A stretch of 64,000 nucleotides of DNA, taken from the NCBI GenBank assembly GCA_046348835.1, contig JAXMDM010000002.1:1164271-1228270 (forward strand), in the 5' to 3' direction. This document shows, piece after piece, positions 19,105 to 27,887 of this stretch. How positions within the stretch are numbered: the stretch's first letter is position 1; each line of letters begins with the position of its first letter. The position numbers and the translations under genes were made by a program. The notes under the pieces were generated by a model. It worked only from the letters and a program-made list of their open reading frames with translations, was not told the DNA's origin and searched no databases. The stretch is from Defluviicoccus sp046348835 (GTDB lineage: Bacteria; Pseudomonadota; Alphaproteobacteria; Rhodospirillales; Defluviicoccaceae).

Positions 19105-19280
19105 GGAGACGGCGTAGGCGAGCTGGAGACAGAAGGGGCGACCCTATCGCGTTCGCCGTGGGCGACCAAAGGATTTCGGGGTGGGACGGCCGGGTCGTCC
19201 GGGATTGACCTCACCATGGCGACCGACTATTGCCGTTGGGCGTTGCGCCCAATTGCCACGCGAAAAAAAGGGAGTTTGCC

Positions 19281-19715
19281 ATGTCCCTGATGAAGGAGTT
19301 CCGCGAGTTCGCGGTGCGGGGTAACGTGGTCGATATGGCGGTCGGTATCATCATTGGCGCCGCCTTCGGCAAAATCGTCTCGTCGCTGGTCGACGACGTC
19401 GTCATGCCGCCCATCGGCTGGGTCCTGGGTAAGGTCGACTTCTCCGACCTGTACATCAACTTGTCGGGCGACCCCTATCCTTCGCTCGCCGCCGCCAAGC
19501 AGGCCGGCGCGCCGGTGATCGGCTACGGCGCGTTCATCAACAACATCATTCACTTTGTCATCGTCGCCTTTGCCGTGTTCATGTTGATCCGCTGGATCAA
19601 CCAACTGAAGGAGATGGCCGGTGCCGCGGAAGCGAAGGCAGAACCCCCGGCACCACCGCGCGAGCAGCTGCTGCTGGAAGAAATCCGTGACGCCATCAAA
19701 GCCCAGCGCAAATAG
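19281..19715 (+). CDS. mscL: Large-conductance mechanosensitive channel
   Basis: Pentameric channel that opens on hypo-osmotic shock. 144 residues from the ATG at 19281, chosen because AAAGGGAG lies just upstream and the protein begins with the usual MSLMKEFREFAVRGNVVDMAVGII. TM1 (VVDMAVGIIIGAAFGKIVSSLV) and TM2 (FINNIIHFVIVAFAVFMLIRWIN) are clear, and the cytoplasmic helix (LLLEEIRDAIKAQRK) closes the protein. The stop codon is directly followed by the ATG of the NUDIX gene. Confidence 0.97.
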   Translation: MSLMKEFREFAVRGNVVDMAVGIIIGAAFGKIVSSLVDDVVMPPIGWVLGKVDFSDLYINLSGDPYPSLAAAKQAGAPVIGYGAFINNIIHFVIVAFAVFMLIRWINQLKEMAGAAEAKAEPPAPPREQLLLEEIRDAIKAQRK

Positions 19716-20372
19716 ATGAGTGGGCCCGTGGTCGGCGACGACTTCGGCTTCGACGACGTTGCCGTCGAAAGCCGCCAAACCGCTTACAGCGGCTATTTTC
19801 GCATCGATCGCTATCGGCTTCGCCACCGCCTTTTCGCCGGCGGCTGGTCGGAGCCGATGATGCGGGAGGTGTTTGAGCGCGGGCAGGCGGTGGCGCTCGT
19901 TCTCTACGACCCCGCGGGCGACGTGCTCATCCTCATCGAGCAGTTCCGCGCCGGGGTTTATGCCGGCGGCACCGGCGGAGAGCTCGATGGCGTGGCCAGC
20001 CCCTGGCTCGTCGAGATCATCGCCGGGATCATCGGCGAGGGCGAGACCCGCGAGGAAGTGGCGCGACGCGAAGCGATGGAGGAAGCGGGCTGCGAGGTTC
20101 ACGAGTTGCATCGGGTCTGCCGCGTCTTCGCCAGTCCCGGCGCCTCGAGCGAGACGGTCGAGATCTTCTTTGCCACCTGCAAGGCCCCGCCCACCGGCGC
20201 CTTGCACGGCCTCGACAACGAGCACGAGGACATTCGCGTTATCGTCGTCCCGCCGGAGGTGGCGTTCTCCTGGATCGAAGAGGGACGGATCGTCAACGGC
20301 CCTTCCATCGTTGGCCTGCAGTGGTTCCAGATTCACGGCGGCCGCTTTCGGCAGCCCGCCCCACCCGGCTGA
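19716..20372 (+). CDS. NUDIX hydrolase, ADP-ribose pyrophosphatase-like
   Basis: 218-residue NUDIX protein resembling NudF/TrgB-type ADP-sugar pyrophosphatases. The Nudix box is intact: IIGEGETREEVARREAMEEAG fits G-x5-E-x7-R-E-U-x-E-E-x-G-U. A preceding N-terminal strand region (YFRIDRYRLRHRLFAGGWSE) and the loop RVFASPGASSET are typical of ADP-ribose pyrophosphatases. It begins on the base after the mscL stop codon, so its translation probably relies on coupling. Confidence 0.9.
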   Translation: MSGPVVGDDFGFDDVAVESRQTAYSGYFRIDRYRLRHRLFAGGWSEPMMREVFERGQAVALVLYDPAGDVLILIEQFRAGVYAGGTGGELDGVASPWLVEIIAGIIGEGETREEVARREAMEEAGCEVHELHRVCRVFASPGASSETVEIFFATCKAPPTGALHGLDNEHEDIRVIVVPPEVAFSWIEEGRIVNGPSIVGLQWFQIHGGRFRQPAPPG

Positions 20373-20452
20373 GACGCGCGTCGCCTTGATCGGCTCATTC
20401 GTTCCCCATAGGGTCTTAACCACGCAGCGACGGGAGGCAACGCGAGCCAAAG

Positions 20453-21463
20453 ATGGAGGTGCGACACGGCTTCATCGGGGCGATCGGCAATACGCCCCTG
20501 ATCCGGCTCGAGCGAGCGTCGGCGGCGACCGGCTGCGAGATTCTGGGTAAGGCGGAATTCCTCAACCCCGGGAGCTCGGTGAAGGACCGGGCGGCGCTGG
20601 CCATCATCGAAGACGCCGAACGAAAGCAGCAGATCCGCCCGGGCGGTGTCCTCGTCGAGGGAACCGCCGGCAACACCGGCATCGGCCTGGCGCTGGTGGG
20701 AAATGCCCGCGGCTATCGCACCGTCATTGTCATCCCCGAGACGCAAAGCCAGGAAAAGAAGGACATGCTCCGCCTGTGCGGAGCGGACGTGCGGGAAGTT
20801 CCCGCCGTGCCTTATCGTGATCCCGAGAACTACGTGAAGGTGTCCGGCCGGCTCGCGGCGGAGCTGGCCAAGACCGAGCCGAACGGGGCCCTGTGGGCCA
20901 ACCAGTTCGACAACGTCGCCAACCGCGCCGGTCATTTTGCCACCACCGGCCCCGAAATCTGGCGGCAGACGGACGGGCGGGTGGACGGCTTCGTCTGCGC
21001 CGTCGGCACCGGCGGCACGCTGGCCGGCGTCGGCCTGTTCCTGAAGGAGCGAAATCCCCGCGTGGTCATCGGCCTCGCCGATCCCATGGGGGCGGCCCTG
21101 TACCATTACTACACCGCGGGCGAATTGAAGGCGGAGGGCGAATCCATCACCGAGGGCATCGGCCAGGGGCGGATCACCGCCAATCTGGAAGGCGCGCCGG
21201 TGGACCGCGCCTGGCAGATCACCGACGCGGAAGCGCTGCCGATCGTCTTCGATCTTTTGGAGCACGAGGGGCTGTGCCTCGGCGGCTCGTCCGGGATCAA
21301 CGTTGCCGGTGCGATGCGGCTCGCCCGCGAACTCGGCCCCGGCCATGTCATCGTCACCGTCCTTTGCGATTACGGCACCCGCTACCAAAGCAAGCTGTTC
21401 AATCCGGCTTTCCTCCGGGCAAAGGGGCTGCCGGTGCCAACCTGGTTGGAGCCGCGACCATGA
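20453..21463 (+). CDS. cysK: Cysteine synthase (O-acetylserine sulfhydrylase)
   Basis: PLP enzyme that makes cysteine from O-acetylserine and sulfide. 336 residues. Schiff-base Lys in NPGSSVKDRAAL, substrate loop EGTAGNTGIGLALV and the PLP phosphate loop GTGGTLAGVG are present. It starts the compact run cysK-sseA-metC and overlaps sseA by an ATGA. The C-terminus is slightly longer than Escherichia coli CysK, similar to alphaproteobacterial homologues. Confidence 0.95.
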   Translation: MEVRHGFIGAIGNTPLIRLERASAATGCEILGKAEFLNPGSSVKDRAALAIIEDAERKQQIRPGGVLVEGTAGNTGIGLALVGNARGYRTVIVIPETQSQEKKDMLRLCGADVREVPAVPYRDPENYVKVSGRLAAELAKTEPNGALWANQFDNVANRAGHFATTGPEIWRQTDGRVDGFVCAVGTGGTLAGVGLFLKERNPRVVIGLADPMGAALYHYYTAGELKAEGESITEGIGQGRITANLEGAPVDRAWQITDAEALPIVFDLLEHEGLCLGGSSGINVAGAMRLARELGPGHVIVTVLCDYGTRYQSKLFNPAFLRAKGLPVPTWLEPRP

Positions 21464-22308
21464 ACGCCGAAGAGGGTCCGCTGCGATCGACCGCCTGGCT
21501 CGCCGAGCGTCTCGGCGATCCGGCGATCCGGGTCGTCGACGGTAGCTTCCATCTGCCGACGGCGGGCCGGAACCCGCGGGACGAGTTCCTCCAGCGCCAC
21601 ATCCCGGGAGCCGTGTTCTTCGATATCGATGCCATCGCCGCCGCCGACTCCGACCTCCCCCACATGTTGCCGTCGCCGAATGTGTTCGCCGAGCGTGTCG
21701 GTGCGCTGGGTATCGGCAGCGCCGACACGGTCGTTGCCTACGATGCGCCGGGCTCCGCCGCTGCCGCCCGAATTTGGTGGACGTTCCGGACATTCGGCCA
21801 CCCCCAGGTAGTCCTTCTCGACGGCGGCCTCGCCCGCTGGCTGGCGGAGGACAGGCCGGTGGAGAGCGGCATGCCTTCGCCTCCGGTGCGCCCGTTCCGT
21901 GCCCGGCTGCAGCCGGAGCGGGTCATCGACCGCGACGAACTGATCGGGTGCATCGGCATCGACACCATCGTCGATGCGCGCGGGTCGGGTCGCTTTCGCG
22001 GCGACGAGCCGGAGCCGCGACCGGCAAAGCACTGCGGCCACGTCCCCAGCGCGGTCAACCTGCCCTTCGTCGACTTGCTGGATGGCACTCGCCATGGCGC
22101 CTGGCGCTCGCCCGACGAGATCGCCGCCCGGTTCGCCGCCGCCGGCATCGATCCGTCCGAGCCGTTCATCGCCTACTGCGGGTCCGGCATCACCGCCTGC
22201 GTCCCGGCCTTCGCCGCCTTTCTCCTCGGCCACGACCGGGCCCGCATCTATGACGGATCGTGGGCCGAGTGGGGCAACCGCGACGACACCCCGGTGGATC
22301 GGGGCTGA
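21460..22308 (+). CDS. sseA: 3-mercaptopyruvate/thiosulfate sulfurtransferase (tandem rhodanese)
   Basis: 282-residue two-domain rhodanese that transfers sulfane sulfur. The start ATG at 21460 overlaps the cysK stop codon (ATGA); the frame is open further upstream but only as an overprint on cysK. The N-terminal inactive rhodanese domain runs to about residue 130 (HIPGAVFFDIDAIAD-like segment). The C-terminal domain carries the catalytic Cys in AYCGSGITAC, where CGSG[IV]T is the mercaptopyruvate-type loop. The product feeds sulfur handling beside CysK and MetC. Confidence 0.93.
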   Translation: MNAEEGPLRSTAWLAERLGDPAIRVVDGSFHLPTAGRNPRDEFLQRHIPGAVFFDIDAIAAADSDLPHMLPSPNVFAERVGALGIGSADTVVAYDAPGSAAAARIWWTFRTFGHPQVVLLDGGLARWLAEDRPVESGMPSPPVRPFRARLQPERVIDRDELIGCIGIDTIVDARGSGRFRGDEPEPRPAKHCGHVPSAVNLPFVDLLDGTRHGAWRSPDEIAARFAAAGIDPSEPFIAYCGSGITACVPAFAAFLLGHDRARIYDGSWAEWGNRDDTPVDRG

Positions 22309-22310
22309 CC

Positions 22311-23525
22311 ATGTCCGGCCCTGGCGCGGGAAAGCCCGGAGATTGGGACGCGAAGACGCTTCTTGCCCACGCGGGGCGGGCGCCCGGCGACAACCATGGC
22401 GTCGTCAACCCGCCCGTCTACCATGCCTCCACCATCGTCTATCCGACCCTGGCGGCGCTGGAGGAAGCGGATCACACCCCCTTTCAAGGGACCCGCTACG
22501 GCCGTCGGGGGACGCCCACCACATTCGCCCTCGAGGAGGCGGTCGCCGCCCTGGAGGGGGGCTATCGGGCGATTGCCGTCTCCTCCGGCCTGGTCGCCAT
22601 CACCACCACCCTCCTCGCCTTCCTCAAGACCGGCGATCACCTCTTGATGGTGGACACCGTCTACGCCCCGGTGCGCCGGTTCTGCGACACCGTGCTCAAA
22701 GGACTGGGCATCCACACCACCTATTACGACCCGGTCGCCGACGTCGCCCCCCTCCTCCGTCCCGACACCCGTGTCGTCTATCTGGAGAGCCCCGGCTCGC
22801 TCACCTTCGAGGTTCAGGACGTGGGTCGCATCGCCGCCGCGGCGCGCGCCCACGGCGCCGTCTCGGTGGTGGACAACACCTGGGCGGCAGGGCTGCTCTT
22901 CCAGCCGCTCAGTCACGGCGCGGACGTGTCGATCCAGGCGGCGACCAAGTATATCGTCGGCCACTCGGATGCGATGCTGGGCGTCATCGTCACCAACGAG
23001 GCCTCTTTCCTCCGCGTTCGCCGGGCGGCGGCGCTGCTCGGCGTCGGCGTCGGTCCGGATGACTGCTACCTGGGACTGCGCGGCCTGCGTACCCTCGCCG
23101 TCCGCCTCGCCCGCCATGCCGAATCCGCCCTCGCCCTCGCCGACTGGCTCGGCCGGCGACCGGAGGTCGCGCGTGTCCTTCACCCGGCGCTGCCGTCCTG
23201 TCCCGGCCACCAGATCTTCGCCCGCGACTTTGCCGGCGGCAACGGCCTGGTTTCAGTGGTCCTTCATCCGGTGGACAGGACGGCGCTGGCGGCGATGCTG
23301 GACGGCATGCGGTTCTTCGCCCTCGGCTACAGTTGGGGCGGCTACGAGAGCCTGATCATCCCGTTCGACCCCCGTCCGGCCCGCACAGCCACCCGCTGGC
23401 CGGACACCGGGCCATGCCTACGCCTGCACATCGGCCTCGAATCGAAGCACCAGCTCATCGCCGATCTGGAGGCGGGTTTCTCCCGCCTTTCCGCCGCCGC
23501 CGGCGCGTCAACCACCGGACGTTGA
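22311..23525 (+). CDS. metC: Cystathionine beta-lyase
   Basis: PLP-dependent Cys/Met metabolism enzyme, 404 residues from the ATG at 22311, 2 bp after the sseA stop. It cleaves cystathionine to homocysteine, pyruvate and ammonia. Signature parts: NPPVYHASTIVYPTLAALEE, YGRRGTPTTFALEEA, the PLP Lys in IQAATKYIVGHSD and the C-terminal YSWGGYESL, which is characteristic of MetC rather than MetB. Last gene of the sulfur operon; the next gene is convergent. Confidence 0.95.
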   Translation: MSGPGAGKPGDWDAKTLLAHAGRAPGDNHGVVNPPVYHASTIVYPTLAALEEADHTPFQGTRYGRRGTPTTFALEEAVAALEGGYRAIAVSSGLVAITTTLLAFLKTGDHLLMVDTVYAPVRRFCDTVLKGLGIHTTYYDPVADVAPLLRPDTRVVYLESPGSLTFEVQDVGRIAAAARAHGAVSVVDNTWAAGLLFQPLSHGADVSIQAATKYIVGHSDAMLGVIVTNEASFLRVRRAAALLGVGVGPDDCYLGLRGLRTLAVRLARHAESALALADWLGRRPEVARVLHPALPSCPGHQIFARDFAGGNGLVSVVLHPVDRTALAAMLDGMRFFALGYSWGGYESLIIPFDPRPARTATRWPDTGPCLRLHIGLESKHQLIADLEAGFSRLSAAAGASTTGR

Positions 23526-23538
23526 CGCGCCTTCCGCT

Positions 23539-24666
23539 TCACCCGCCGGCGCGCCGGATCTCCGCCGCGGTCGGCTCGTGTCCGCGACCATCCCCGTCGA
23601 CCACGTACTTTGCCGGCAGCCGGCCGGCTCCATGCAGCTGCGCCAGGGCAAGCAGGGCCGCCGGGTAGCCGTCGGGTGTCGTTCGGGCGGTGATGAACGG
23701 CGCGTCTACCACCGCCATATAGGGGCTTCCATTCCTGGAGATGAAGCCACCTTCGGGTCCGGTGTACTGCTTGATCATCTGTTCGAGGGTGATCGTGGCC
23801 GAGCCGTAGTTGGGGCCGTAGCCGCCATCCACCGGGACGTCGGTGGTATTGTCGGTGTAGTCATCCTGTTCGGAATGGCCCGTTGCCAGCCGCCCCCAGA
23901 TAAGCGGCACTTTGGTCTGCGGGTCGGTCGCCTGGATCAAAACCTCGACCGCAAAGCAGATCGCCACCACGGGGCGCCCAAGGGCTGCCATCAGCTCGAT
24001 CAGCGGTCGAACCGAGGTATTGCCGCCCAGATCCATATAGGCGCCGGCACCGCCGACGATGAACATCCCGGCGTACTGGGTCGCGTCGCGCAGGCCCTCC
24101 AACAGGCGCTGGCGGAACGGCTCCCGCGAGGCTTCCCCGTGCTGGGGCCGCGGCGTCGGCGGGAGCCATGCATCCAGGTTGCGCGGCGTGTTCAGCCGCT
24201 GTCCTTCGGCGCTCGAGGAATCGTTGTAGCGGGCCCCCAGCGCCGCCTCGCCCGGTGACACCTGAAGCGCGTTCCAGGCCTGGTCCCTGAAGCCGGTGTC
24301 GAGGCTGACCCCGTAGACAAACGGCCGCTCGCCGCGCGGGGTGACATAGTCCACCTCGTAGCCGGCGGTGCGGAACACCTGGTCGGTGAGCGTCAGCTCC
24401 GAGCTCCAGTAGCCGTGCTGCGGAATGACCGCGACGATCCTGCCGGGCCGCTCCGGGAAGTCCACCTGCACGCCGGTGAAGCGCTCGATCTCACTGACGA
24501 GGAACGCCTTGTCGAAACGCCCCTCCAGCATCCGCTGGGCGATGGCGCCGACCGGCGCGTCCTCGGCAAAAGCCATCGTCGGGAACTCGACGGCATCGGC
24601 GTGGCGGTCGGCGATCGCCTTGGCGGCGTCCTCGGGCGATTGGTGGCTTGTGGTCACGATCTGCAT
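23539..24666 (-). CDS. DJ-1/PfpI (class I glutamine amidotransferase-like) family protein
   Basis: 375 residues containing a DJ-1/PfpI-type flavodoxin-like domain. The nucleophile elbow appears as VVAICFAVEVL with Cys in the usual place, and the preceding strand-loop is MFIVGGAGAYMDLGGN. Residues 60-150 resemble the first part of the same domain (IVAVIPQHGYWSSELTLTDQVFRTAGYEVDYVTPRG). Function is unknown; relatives include glyoxalase III-like and isocyanide hydratase-like enzymes. Convergent with metC, 13 bp apart. Confidence 0.78.
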   Translation of the reverse strand: MQIVTTSHQSPEDAAKAIADRHADAVEFPTMAFAEDAPVGAIAQRMLEGRFDKAFLVSEIERFTGVQVDFPERPGRIVAVIPQHGYWSSELTLTDQVFRTAGYEVDYVTPRGERPFVYGVSLDTGFRDQAWNALQVSPGEAALGARYNDSSSAEGQRLNTPRNLDAWLPPTPRPQHGEASREPFRQRLLEGLRDATQYAGMFIVGGAGAYMDLGGNTSVRPLIELMAALGRPVVAICFAVEVLIQATDPQTKVPLIWGRLATGHSEQDDYTDNTTDVPVDGGYGPNYGSATITLEQMIKQYTGPEGGFISRNGSPYMAVVDAPFITARTTPDGYPAALLALAQLHGAGRLPAKYVVDGDGRGHEPTAAEIRRAGG

Positions 24667-24996
24667 CCTCCCAGCCTCAAAAATCGTCCTGTCGCCGGGC
24701 GCCCGTCCGGGGCTTATGCAGACCGCGTTACCCTTTCATCCGACATCGGGCGTCGCGATCGAGGACTGCTGACGGTGCCGCTCCGGCCCCGGAATCGGTA
24801 CTTCCTCTGCCACGCCGAAGCAACCCATATGGTTACCGTCGCCCTCACACCGCCGTCATTGGTTTGCGCCGCTCATCGAGGATCGGGCCAGAGCCGCAGA
24901 GACGCCCGGCTCGGGACTCACCCTTGGCCGTGCACGACGGGTCCGATGCAGACGGAAGACGCCCTAAGGAGGCATCGACGATCGGGCCTCGCGCCG
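24667..24996. other. 330-bp intergenic region without a visible gene
   Basis: Upstream of the DJ-1-like gene and downstream of the secreted-protein gene, both leftward. Only short frames without family-like sequence cross it. It must hold the DJ-1-like promoter. Confidence 0.45.
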
Positions 24997-25563
24997 CTAG
25001 CGCAGCACGGTAAGCGATATTGCCTGTAGCGTCGCCTGCGCACCCGGATCGCCAAGCAGGCTACCCATCCGGACGCGCACCCGCACCGTATGCGTGCCGG
25101 CCAGCGCCGGAGCAACCGAGGCCACCACCGATGACCGGACCGCATTGTTGAAGATAGTCCCGCTTTCGTGGAAGCAGAAGACGACGCCGTTGTTGGATAC
25201 GTTGTCGGTCGGCGGCGCGGCGAATTCACCGACGGAGCCCGCCGGATCGACGAGGACGGTGACGACAGCGTAGGAGTCGCTTCCTTGGACGTAGCACGTC
25301 GCGTCGAAAACGATGCTCACCCGTTGGTTGGCGCTCGAGGTGGCAAAGCTCTGTTTCACACCGCCCGAGGCCGATCCATTGAAATCGACATAGCTGCTGC
25401 CGGTAAAGCTTTGTTCGCCGGAGTTGGCGCTGAACAGAATAACTTGCGCGTTCGCTCCGGCAGACCAAAAGCAACCGAACAAGGCCAAGGCAAATCCGGC
25501 ACCTGAACGGATCAGCCGCCGCTGGGCCAACCGGCCCAGGTGAGACGCGAAACGGGACAACAT
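24997..25563 (-). CDS. Hypothetical secreted protein
   Basis: 188 residues from the ATG at 25563 (GGGAGTG upstream). A signal peptide is clear: basic N-region, hydrophobic GAGFALALFGCFWSAG and cleavage after AGANAQ. The mature part is rich in Ser, Val and Asn with alternating hydrophobic residues, suggesting a beta-sandwich; two Cys may form a disulfide. I recognise no family. It stands alone near the left boundary of the genomic island, on the chromosomal side. Confidence 0.65.
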   Translation of the reverse strand: MLSRFASHLGRLAQRRLIRSGAGFALALFGCFWSAGANAQVILFSANSGEQSFTGSSYVDFNGSASGGVKQSFATSSANQRVSIVFDATCYVQGSDSYAVVTVLVDPAGSVGEFAAPPTDNVSNNGVVFCFHESGTIFNNAVRSSVVASVAPALAGTHTVRVRVRMGSLLGDPGAQATLQAISLTVLR

Positions 25564-25700
25564 GGGCGCACTCCCTCGCGGACGCTGCGCTACCCTTAAT
25601 CGGTACTTTGAAGATAATACCAATTAGAACCTTTTATCTTGCTCTTCCTTGAAGCGTGGTCAAGTGGCGTGCGGTATGTGTTTCCAGATCAACGCCATAG

Positions 25701-25922
25701 TTCCATTGCAAAGACCTGGTCGGGTCCCTCGACTGTGCGGCCCGCATAAACGGCGAGGCCTATTCAGTCATCGGCTGGTCGCTACCGCGCAGCATGCCCC
25801 GCCGGCTGACCGAGCGCTTAGCCGGTTCCCGCGACGACGTTCCGTTTCTTGAAAAAGACGGTCGAGGAGACTGGATTCACCGCCACCTGAAAGAAAAGGC
25901 GCTCCCGACGCCATCGGTCTGA
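25701..25922 (+). pseudogene. Start-less coding-like fragment
   Basis: A 73-codon open stretch (FHCKDLVGSLDCAARINGEA, later SVIGWSLPRS, LEKDGRGDWIHRHLKEKALP) with protein-like composition but a stop codon just upstream and no usable start. It may be the remnant of a larger gene, truncated at the edge of the island. No family recognised. Confidence 0.3.
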
Positions 25923-25978
25923 TGACGTCCGGCGATCACCGCCGCTGACCGTCCTGCTCTATAGCCATGCCCCAAAGG

Positions 25979-26153
25979 TCAGCCGTGGCGGAAGCCCCTG
26001 CCCGACCGATCGCGCGGATCCGGGTCGCGGTCCAGATAGCGGCGGGCGATGTCCTCCCACATGGCGAGACGCGACCAGTCGGGCTGTTCGGCGATGCCGT
26101 CGTCGTCGGTGAGAAACGGATTGGGAAAGAAAAGGTAATCTGCGGCTCGCCCT
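25979..26153 (-). pseudogene. C-terminal gene fragment beside the island boundary
   Basis: Reading leftward, ADYLFFPNPFLTDDDGIAEQ followed by PDWSRLAMWEDIARRYLDRD looks like the real C-terminal end of a protein, ending in FRHG and a stop at 25979. Upstream there is an in-frame stop and no start codon. It lies 64 bp outside the left 69-bp repeat and may be an old truncated chromosomal gene. Confidence 0.3.
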
Positions 26154-26216
26154 TGCCGTCAGCTCCGCACTCACCCGGGAGCCCCCAACGGCGCCCGGCG
26201 CGAACCGCGCAGACCA

Positions 26217-26285
26217 CTAACTCATTGAAAGAATTGGTCGGGGAGACTGGATTCGAACCAGCGACCCTCTGCTCCCAAAGCAGAT
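26217..26285 (-). repeat. Left attachment site: partial tRNA-Pro copy
   Basis: 69 bp identical to 39128-39196. Contains tRNA-Pro nucleotides from position 27 to the CCA end (26235-26285) plus 18 bp of 3' flank; the sequence diverges exactly inside the tRNA, so no functional tRNA is made here. Confidence 0.93.
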
Positions 26286-26394
26286 TCATGCCCTATTTAT
26301 AGATTGCGACGGATTTGGATGAGCGGCCGTAACGCACTGAAATATCGCCATAACGGCAATGAGCGCATTTTACCCGTTTCGACATGTTGTGATG

Positions 26395-26420
26395 CCTGTT
26401 GCTTACCCCGTGCTTACCCG
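26395..26420 (+). repeat. Left subterminal repeat, possible integrase arm site
   Basis: CCTGTTGCTTACC, four variable bases, then GCTTACCCG. The same pattern in the same orientation occurs at 39074-39099 near the other end (22 of 26 positions identical, the differences confined to the 4-bp spacer). Its place between the attachment core and the integrase gene suggests an arm-type binding site. Confidence 0.6.
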
Positions 26421-26466
26421 ATAAGCTGACAGACGTCGGAACAGTTTGTCGGAAAGGGGCCGGCGG

Positions 26467-27660
26467 GTGCCGAAGCTTACCAAACGCGTTGTCGAGGGCC
26501 TGAAGGCGGAAGCCGGCGACGTGTTCGCCTGGGATGACGAGTTGCGCGGCTTCGGCGTGCGGGTGAAGCCCTCCGGCGCCCGCTCCTACTTGGTGCAATA
26601 CCGGAACGAGCATGGCCGCTCGAAGCGGCTGACCATCGGCTCCCATGGCCGGCTGACGGCGGAGGAAGCGCGCAAGCAGGCGCGAGCGATCCTCGCCGAT
26701 GTGGACAAGGGTACCGATCCGGCCGGCGCCAAGGAAGCGTACCGCAAGGCGCCGACGGTGGCCGCCCTCGCCAAGCAGTACATTGCCGAACACGTCCCGA
26801 CCATGAAGCCCCGATCGGTGGCGGAAGAAGAGCGCATCATCGGCAAATTCATCGTCCCTGCCCTCGGAGCGCTGAAGGCGGCGGACGTAAGCGTTGCCGA
26901 CGCATCGCGGCTGCATCACTCGCTGCGGCACATCCCGGTGCAGGCGAACCGCGTCATCGGGGTCTTGTCCCGGATGATGACCAAGGCCGAAAAGTGGGGA
27001 ATCCGTCCCCTTGGATCCAATCCCTGCCGGCACGTCGACCGCTACCGCGAAACCTCACGCGAGCGGTACCTGAGCGCGGACGAGCTCGCCCGCCTTGGTG
27101 ACGTGCTGGCAGAAGCCGAGCGGACGGCGACCGAGCTGCCCAGCGTGGTGGCCGCAATCCGGCTGCTCGTCCTCACCGGCTGCCGACTGTCGGAAATCCT
27201 CACCCTGCAGTGGGAACACGTCGACGTCGCTGGAGCCTGCCTGCGGCTGCCGGACAGCAAGACCGGCGCCAAGGTGGTGCATCTCAATGCCCCTGCCCTC
27301 GCCGTCCTGGCGGCCGTGGAACGCGAAGACGGGTCGCCCTGGGCGATCCGCGGTGTCAAGCCGGGCGCGCCCCTGGTCAATCTCCAAAAGCCCTGGCGGC
27401 GCATCAGAACAAGGGCCGCGATAGACGACGTGCACCTGCATGACTTGCGCCACAGCTTCGCCAGCGTCGCCGTGGGCCTCGGCGAAGGGCTGCCGATGAT
27501 CGGCCGGTTACTCGGGCATGCCGAGGTGCAGACGACCGCCCGCTATGCCCACCTGGCCACCGACCCGGTGAAGCAGGCGACCGAGCGCGTAGGCGCCGCC
27601 ATCGCCGGGATGATGACGGGCACGAGCGCGAAGGTGGTGCCGATCAAGGGCAGGCGCTGA
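26467..27660 (+). CDS. int: Tyrosine recombinase (phage integrase, DUF4102-type)
   Basis: Site-specific recombinase that would integrate or excise the island. 397 residues from the GTG at 26467, which has GGAAAGGGG upstream; a TTG 21 bp earlier is the alternative. The N-terminal DUF4102 arm-binding domain is seen in FGVRVKPSGARSYLVQYRNE, followed by a core-binding SAM-like domain (from about residue 100). Catalytic residues: Arg in TGCRLSEIL, His-x-x-Arg in HDLRHSFAS, His in LLGHAEV and the nucleophile Tyr in TTARYAHLA. All are intact, so the integrase should be active. It reads inward from the left attachment site. Confidence 0.96.
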   Translation: MPKLTKRVVEGLKAEAGDVFAWDDELRGFGVRVKPSGARSYLVQYRNEHGRSKRLTIGSHGRLTAEEARKQARAILADVDKGTDPAGAKEAYRKAPTVAALAKQYIAEHVPTMKPRSVAEEERIIGKFIVPALGALKAADVSVADASRLHHSLRHIPVQANRVIGVLSRMMTKAEKWGIRPLGSNPCRHVDRYRETSRERYLSADELARLGDVLAEAERTATELPSVVAAIRLLVLTGCRLSEILTLQWEHVDVAGACLRLPDSKTGAKVVHLNAPALAVLAAVEREDGSPWAIRGVKPGAPLVNLQKPWRRIRTRAAIDDVHLHDLRHSFASVAVGLGEGLPMIGRLLGHAEVQTTARYAHLATDPVKQATERVGAAIAGMMTGTSAKVVPIKGRR

Positions 27661-27759
27661 AACCAATATCCGCGCCGGGCGGCACCCGGCATAGGGCGGC
27701 ACGGGCCGGCGCTCAACCGCCACCCGTGCCTGACCCGATCCACTATCGGAGGAACGAAA

Positions 27760-27852
27760 ATGGATCAGGCTACGGAAATGACGGCGGAAGCGTGCCAGGC
27801 CGTCAAGCCGATTTCGACGGAGACCGAGCGCCTAAAACGCGTCCCTTTATAG
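27760..27852 (+). CDS. Possible 30-aa small protein or leader peptide
   Basis: ATG at 27760 preceded by a perfect GGAGG six bases away; 30 codons (MDQATEMTAEACQAVKPIST start) ending at TAG 27850-27852. The next gene starts 35 bp later. The strong ribosome site argues for translation; function unknown. Confidence 0.4.
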   Translation: MDQATEMTAEACQAVKPISTETERLKRVPL

Positions 27853-27887
27853 GCTGTGGCACGAATGGAAGCACCGGCGAGGGTGTG

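Noticed and set aside
20893..21459. N-terminal extension of the sulfurtransferase
   Set aside because: Overprint on cysK; the ATGA start at 21460 fits family length.
26222..26290. Peptide-like VGETGFEPATLCSQSR at both island ends
   Set aside because: This is the well-known spurious translation of tRNA T-arm/anticodon sequence, not a protein.
26293..27033. 246-codon minus-strand frame opposite the integrase
   Set aside because: Antisense shadow of int; His/Gly/Arg-rich.
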